Positions 61,013 to 64,000 of a DNA stretch of 64,000 bases are shown here, piece by piece. Positions within the stretch are counted from its first letter, which is position 1; each line of letters begins with the position of its first letter. The notes under the pieces are model-generated. The model worked only from the letters and a program-made list of their open reading frames with translations, did no database searches and was not told the origin of the DNA. Source of the DNA: Salinivibrio kushneri (GTDB lineage: Bacteria > Pseudomonadota > Gammaproteobacteria > Enterobacterales > Vibrionaceae); contig NZ_CP114588.1 in the NCBI RefSeq assembly GCF_027286325.1, positions 2,443,317-2,507,316 of the forward strand, read 5' to 3'. The position numbers were made by a program, and so were the translations under genes.

Positions 61013-61657
61013 TTAAAAGTCGAGCTCTGCGCCGACAAAGAAGCCAGTCACATCAAGCTCGCCATCGTTGTTATCAAAGTAGTCAAAGTCATGGTCGATC
61101 ATGCGATACCCGCCTCGCACGTTCAAATCAGCGGCCACTAAACCTAACTGATATTGCAAGCCTGCTTCGGCATCCAAGGTGCTGGTACCATCAAACTCGC
61201 CTTTGCTCACAGTGGCAAATACAAATAAAGGCGTGCCGACTAGACCTACACGAGCATCGGCATAAATGTTCGGTTGCCACTCGTCAAAGCTTTGCCCTTG
61301 GAACTTGCCGGATTGGAAACGCTGCATATTGATGCCCGCATCCACCGACACGAGATCGTTATCGAGAAACTCGTAATAGGCAACAAAATCGATTTGGTCA
61401 AAATCAACGTCAGGGTTATCCACACTCACCGAGGTTTGGCGGATTTTCGCATTGGGGATCAATGGTAACGGGTGCTCAATCGCCGCATAATAAGAGCCGG
61501 CCGTGCTCGCATCATCGGCTTCTACATTATTGACGTCAGCATCCATAAACCAGGCATCAGCCCCTACTTTACCGCCTGCCAAGGTATCAGCCTGAGCGGG
61601 CATGGCCAGAAACGCAGTGAGCGCTGCGGCGGCAAGCGTCATTGAAGTGGTTTTCAT
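61013..61657 (-). CDS. Outer-membrane beta-barrel protein, TIGR04219-like
   Basis: 214 residues from MKTTSMTLAAAALTAFLAMPAQA/D, a clear signal peptide. Alternating strands and a C-terminal aromatic residue (VGAELDF) mark an outer-membrane barrel of about eight to ten strands. The opening (GGKVGADAWFMDAD) and NVRGGYRMIDHDFDYF resemble the TIGR04219 family of Vibrio and Shewanella. Function unknown. Very acidic, as expected in a salt-adapted organism. Confidence 0.82.
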   Translation of the reverse strand: MKTTSMTLAAAALTAFLAMPAQADTLAGGKVGADAWFMDADVNNVEADDASTAGSYYAAIEHPLPLIPNAKIRQTSVSVDNPDVDFDQIDFVAYYEFLDNDLVSVDAGINMQRFQSGKFQGQSFDEWQPNIYADARVGLVGTPLFVFATVSKGEFDGTSTLDAEAGLQYQLGLVAADLNVRGGYRMIDHDFDYFDNNDGELDVTGFFVGAELDF

Positions 61658-61818
61658 GAAACTCTCCACATTGTCGATTAAAAAAGGTCGTCACGCGGAG
61701 GCGGCAAAGCCATGCCTTGTCGCCGATTGCTTAGAATAATAGCAAGCTTTGTGCCGAGGTGAAGAGAAAAACCCGCAACGGCGTGTGTTTGCTGTGTCAA
61801 CGCGCAAATTTTGTTCGC

Positions 61819-62082
61819 TTAACGGCGACGGAATCGTTCCCAGCGCTTTTCGTTGATAATCACTTCAGGCTCACCTTTGCGGCTGCGACGCTGGCGTTTA
61901 ACAAGCCACACGACCAAGGCGATCACCAAAAGCCATGGTAGTAGCTTAAGCAGCGTACCTATCATCCCGGCCAGCATCATCACGGCAAAGCCTGCCAGCA
62001 TGGCCAACACCATGCCCATGATGCTCACGCCTGTCATGAATAACACAACAGCAAAGCCAATCAGAAAGAGTATTTCGATCAT
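61819..62082 (-). CDS. pspG: Phage shock protein G
   Basis: 87-residue inner-membrane protein with two to three hydrophobic segments. N-terminus MIEILFLIGFAVVLFMTGVSIMGMVLAMLAGFAVMMLAGMIGTLLKLLPWLL aligns with E. coli PspG; the tail is basic (RQRRSRKGEPEVIINEKRWERFRRR). Part of the PspF-controlled membrane-stress response. It follows dusA, as in E. coli, and has a sigma-54-like promoter of its own. AAGGAGAT lies before ATG. Confidence 0.85.
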   Translation of the reverse strand: MIEILFLIGFAVVLFMTGVSIMGMVLAMLAGFAVMMLAGMIGTLLKLLPWLLVIALVVWLVKRQRRSRKGEPEVIINEKRWERFRRR

Positions 62083-62116
62083 TACGATCTCCTTGTCTTG
62101 GTAGCGAGACAGACTT

Positions 62117-62132
62117 TGCAGGTTTTAGGCCA
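62117..62132 (-). promoter_or_regulatory. Sigma-54-like promoter of pspG
   Basis: On the minus strand TGGCCTAAAACCTGCA keeps the invariant GG and GC with the required 10 bases between them, 34 bases before the pspG start. E. coli pspG is read from a PspF-dependent sigma-54 promoter, which supports the call. Confidence 0.6.
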
Positions 62133-62240
62133 ATTTGTCACTCGATAATTACTCATTAATTCAATAGATTACGGCGCTGACTTCCGGTTTCAATGAGGGC
62201 GCGGTTATATTTTCACCAATAATTGGTGCTTTTAACCGGT

Positions 62241-63269
62241 TCAGGCATCAAGCCATTGCTCAGGGATATGGCTCATTGCAGTGGTCAGTACCTCGACCCC
62301 CGCGCCCGGCTTGTGCGCATTCTCGCTGATATAGCGGCGCCATTGCCGCGCGCCTGGCATATTTTGGAACAGACCTAACATATGGCGACTAATATGATTG
62401 AGTTGCGCCCCTTGAGTGAGCTGCTGTTCGATGTATGGGAACATCGCCTCGACTGCTTGGCGACGTGTAATGCGAGGGGTTGTCTTGCCAAATAAACGCT
62501 GATCGACCTCGGCTAACATAAACGGGCTCTGATAGGCTTGGCGGCCGACCATCACGCCATCAAGATGCGCAAGGTGCTGTTCCGCCTCCTCAAGGCTTTT
62601 CACGCCACCATTGATAGCAAGCGTCAGGTGCGGAAAATCTTTTTTAAGCTGGTAAACACGCGGATAATCCAGCGGCGGAATTTCACGATTTTCTTTAGGG
62701 CTCAGGCCTTTCAACCACGCCTTGCGCGCGTGAACCGTAAACATATCGCAGCCACTCTTTTCACTCACAATACCCACAAAGTCAGTCAAAAATTCGTAGC
62801 TATCTTGCTCATCAATACCAATGCGGGTTTTCACCGTAATAGGCACCTCGGTCACTTCGCGCATCGCGGCCACACACTGCGCCACCAGCTCAGGTTCAGC
62901 CATTAAGCAAGCACCAAAACGCCCGTTTTGCACCCGATCCGACGGGCAACCTACGTTTAGGTTAATTTCATCATAGCCACGCTCGGCCGCCAGCTTGGCG
63001 CACGTTGCCAAATCCGCCGGATCCGATCCCCCCAGCTGCAACGCCACCGGATGCTCCTGCTCGTTATAGGCAAGGTAATCCGCCTTACCATGAATGATCG
63101 CGCCTGTGGTCACCATCTCGGTAAACAGCAACGTGTGTTCTGATAATAAACGATGAAAATAACGGCAGTGGCGATCGGTCCAATCGAGCATGGGCGCAAC
63201 AGAGAAACGCTGCATCACCGTTTTTGGCGTCACATCAGGGCTGGCGGCGGTTTTGCTGGGGTTAGTCAT
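62241..63269 (-). CDS. dusA: tRNA-dihydrouridine(20/20a) synthase DusA
   Basis: FMN enzyme that reduces U20/U20a in the tRNA D-loop. 342 residues from [14 protein letters not shown]; an earlier in-frame start and an internal [12 protein letters not shown] are alternatives. Motifs [54 protein letters not shown] (catalytic Cys) and [24 protein letters not shown]. Followed by pspG. Confidence 0.96.
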   Translation of the reverse strand: MTNPSKTAASPDVTPKTVMQRFSVAPMLDWTDRHCRYFHRLLSEHTLLFTEMVTTGAIIHGKADYLAYNEQEHPVALQLGGSDPADLATCAKLAAERGYDEINLNVGCPSDRVQNGRFGACLMAEPELVAQCVAAMREVTEVPITVKTRIGIDEQDSYEFLTDFVGIVSEKSGCDMFTVHARKAWLKGLSPKENREIPPLDYPRVYQLKKDFPHLTLAINGGVKSLEEAEQHLAHLDGVMVGRQAYQSPFMLAEVDQRLFGKTTPRITRRQAVEAMFPYIEQQLTQGAQLNHISRHMLGLFQNMPGARQWRRYISENAHKPGAGVEVLTTAMSHIPEQWLDA

Positions 63270-63452
63270 GGTCTCGAATCTCTGCAATTACGTTGAACGA
63301 CGGTCGTTTTCGACAGGCGGACGCGGATTATACACATTGCACCGGTAAGATTTAAGCAGAACCATCCCGCCTGACCGCGAGGCAGAAGAAAAGCACAAGC
63401 TAACAGTATGGCAGCCGTTATGATCGTTTAAACCAAACCAGCCCCTATGCTC

Positions 63453-64000
63453 CTATAGCTGCTGTGAGAGCCGAAAGTATTTCTCTGCCGCCAAGTAGCT
63501 GATCACCGCCTCTTTTTGTCGGTCGCGAAATTGGTTTACCCATTGGTGAGCATTGTTGATGATCGCTTGTGCTTCATGCGGATGAGTGAGGTAGTAGTCG
63601 ATGACTACCTCTAGGTTGGAAAAATCTGCGTTGACCTCGGCATAGTGGACTCCAGGGATTAATTGGCCCTCCATAAACCAAGTTTCATATTCCATTGGGG
63701 GTGACAAGCAAAGCGAGTTAGAGGACATGATCCATTTTAAGTTGGTGGCAACGTCTTTCCCTTCCACACTGAGAATAAACTTATGCTGTAGCTGCGCTTG
63801 CGGTGTCAGCGGGGCTTTTCGATAGGCTTGGTCATTATCACTCGCTGGGCGTGTATCCCCAACATCAATGGTTGGGTGCGTGTAAAAGCGCTGAAGAAGC
63901 TGGTGGCGCTTGTGATTGAAACAGCGTCCGCGCCATACCGCACTATCGCGTTTTTGCGTAAACGGTACGGGATCATCGATAAATTGAAAATGACGCACTG
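63453..64000 (-). CDS. Family 90 glycosyltransferase (LPS-modifying type), 5' part outside window
   Basis: The C-terminal 182 or so residues of a GT90/CAP10-like protein; the frame runs off the right edge without a convincing start. Segments typical of the family: FYTHPTIDVGDTRP, HKFILSVEGKDVATNLKWIMSSNSLCL, EYETWFMEGQLIPGVHYAEVNADFSNLEVVIDYY and the helix HPHEAQAIINNAHQWVNQF. In related bacteria such enzymes add sugars to lipopolysaccharide or capsule. It may be part of a surface-polysaccharide locus outside the window. Confidence 0.8.
   Translation of the reverse strand, partial: VRHFQFIDDPVPFTQKRDSAVWRGRCFNHKRHQLLQRFYTHPTIDVGDTRPASDNDQAYRKAPLTPQAQLQHKFILSVEGKDVATNLKWIMSSNSLCLSPPMEYETWFMEGQLIPGVHYAEVNADFSNLEVVIDYYLTHPHEAQAIINNAHQWVNQFRDRQKEAVISYLAAEKYFRLSQQL

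Overview
The window looks like chromosome backbone of a marine or halophilic member of the Vibrionaceae, at close to 50% GC. The gene orders rapA-rluA, djlA/lptD-surA-pdxA-rsmA-apaG-apaH, rplU-rpmA-obgE, mdh/argR, mpl-fbp-ppa-tamBA-msrA-ytfK-ytfJ, the five-gene zinc cluster and cysG-D-N-SLC13-C/cpdB all resemble Vibrio cholerae chromosome I as I remember it. Salinivibrio would fit, but I cannot prove the genus from sequence reading alone.

Layout. 1-5747: rapA, rluA and a D-2-hydroxyacid dehydrogenase, then djlA on the opposite strand. 5890-12590: a tightly packed rightward run for outer-membrane biogenesis (lptD, surA), vitamin B6 (pdxA), rRNA methylation (rsmA), apaG and apaH. 12592-14332: leftward folA and the two-subunit yjjB/yjjP exporter. 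14439-15737: a complete IS3-family element, just past the obgE terminator. 15781-17745: obgE, rpmA, rplU. 18113-20880: ispB, mdh, argR. 21173-24234: a fused TRAP permease with a UspA-like partner and no substrate-binding protein beside it. 24275-28191: ubiX, mpl, fbp, ppa. 28244-35755: tamB-tamA, msrA, ytfK, ytfJ. 35814-39427: a zinc-uptake operon with a Zur-box-like site. 39470-40568: a possible 31-residue membrane microprotein divergent from a TIGR03899-like gene across a long palindrome. 40565-46754: the sulfate-activation and siroheme operon cysG-cysD-cysN-SLC13-cysC. 47037-54273: cpdB, elaA, a chemoreceptor, ytfB, fklB and a periplasmic amino-acid racemase. 54502-58797: cysJIH. 58938-64000: a small unknown gene, an aldehyde dehydrogenase, an outer-membrane barrel, pspG, dusA and the 3' part of a family 90 glycosyltransferase cut by the window edge.

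How the genes work together. The two leftward cys operons form one route: SLC13 imports sulfate, CysDN and CysC make PAPS, CysH makes sulfite, CysJI makes sulfide, and CysG makes the siroheme used by CysI. LptD, SurA, TamA/TamB and DjlA serve the envelope. The operon after 35814 looks like a complete zinc-scavenging machine: two periplasmic metal-binding proteins, an ABC ATPase, an FtsX-type permease and a DUF3299 protein.

The most unusual items are a Shine-Dalgarno sequence separated from its start codon by a hairpin in the zinc operon, the microprotein/palindrome pair at 39470-39602, the start-less coding remnant at 34861-35079, and an LptD with only one of the two adjacent C-terminal cysteines. 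No tRNA, rRNA or CRISPR array was seen.
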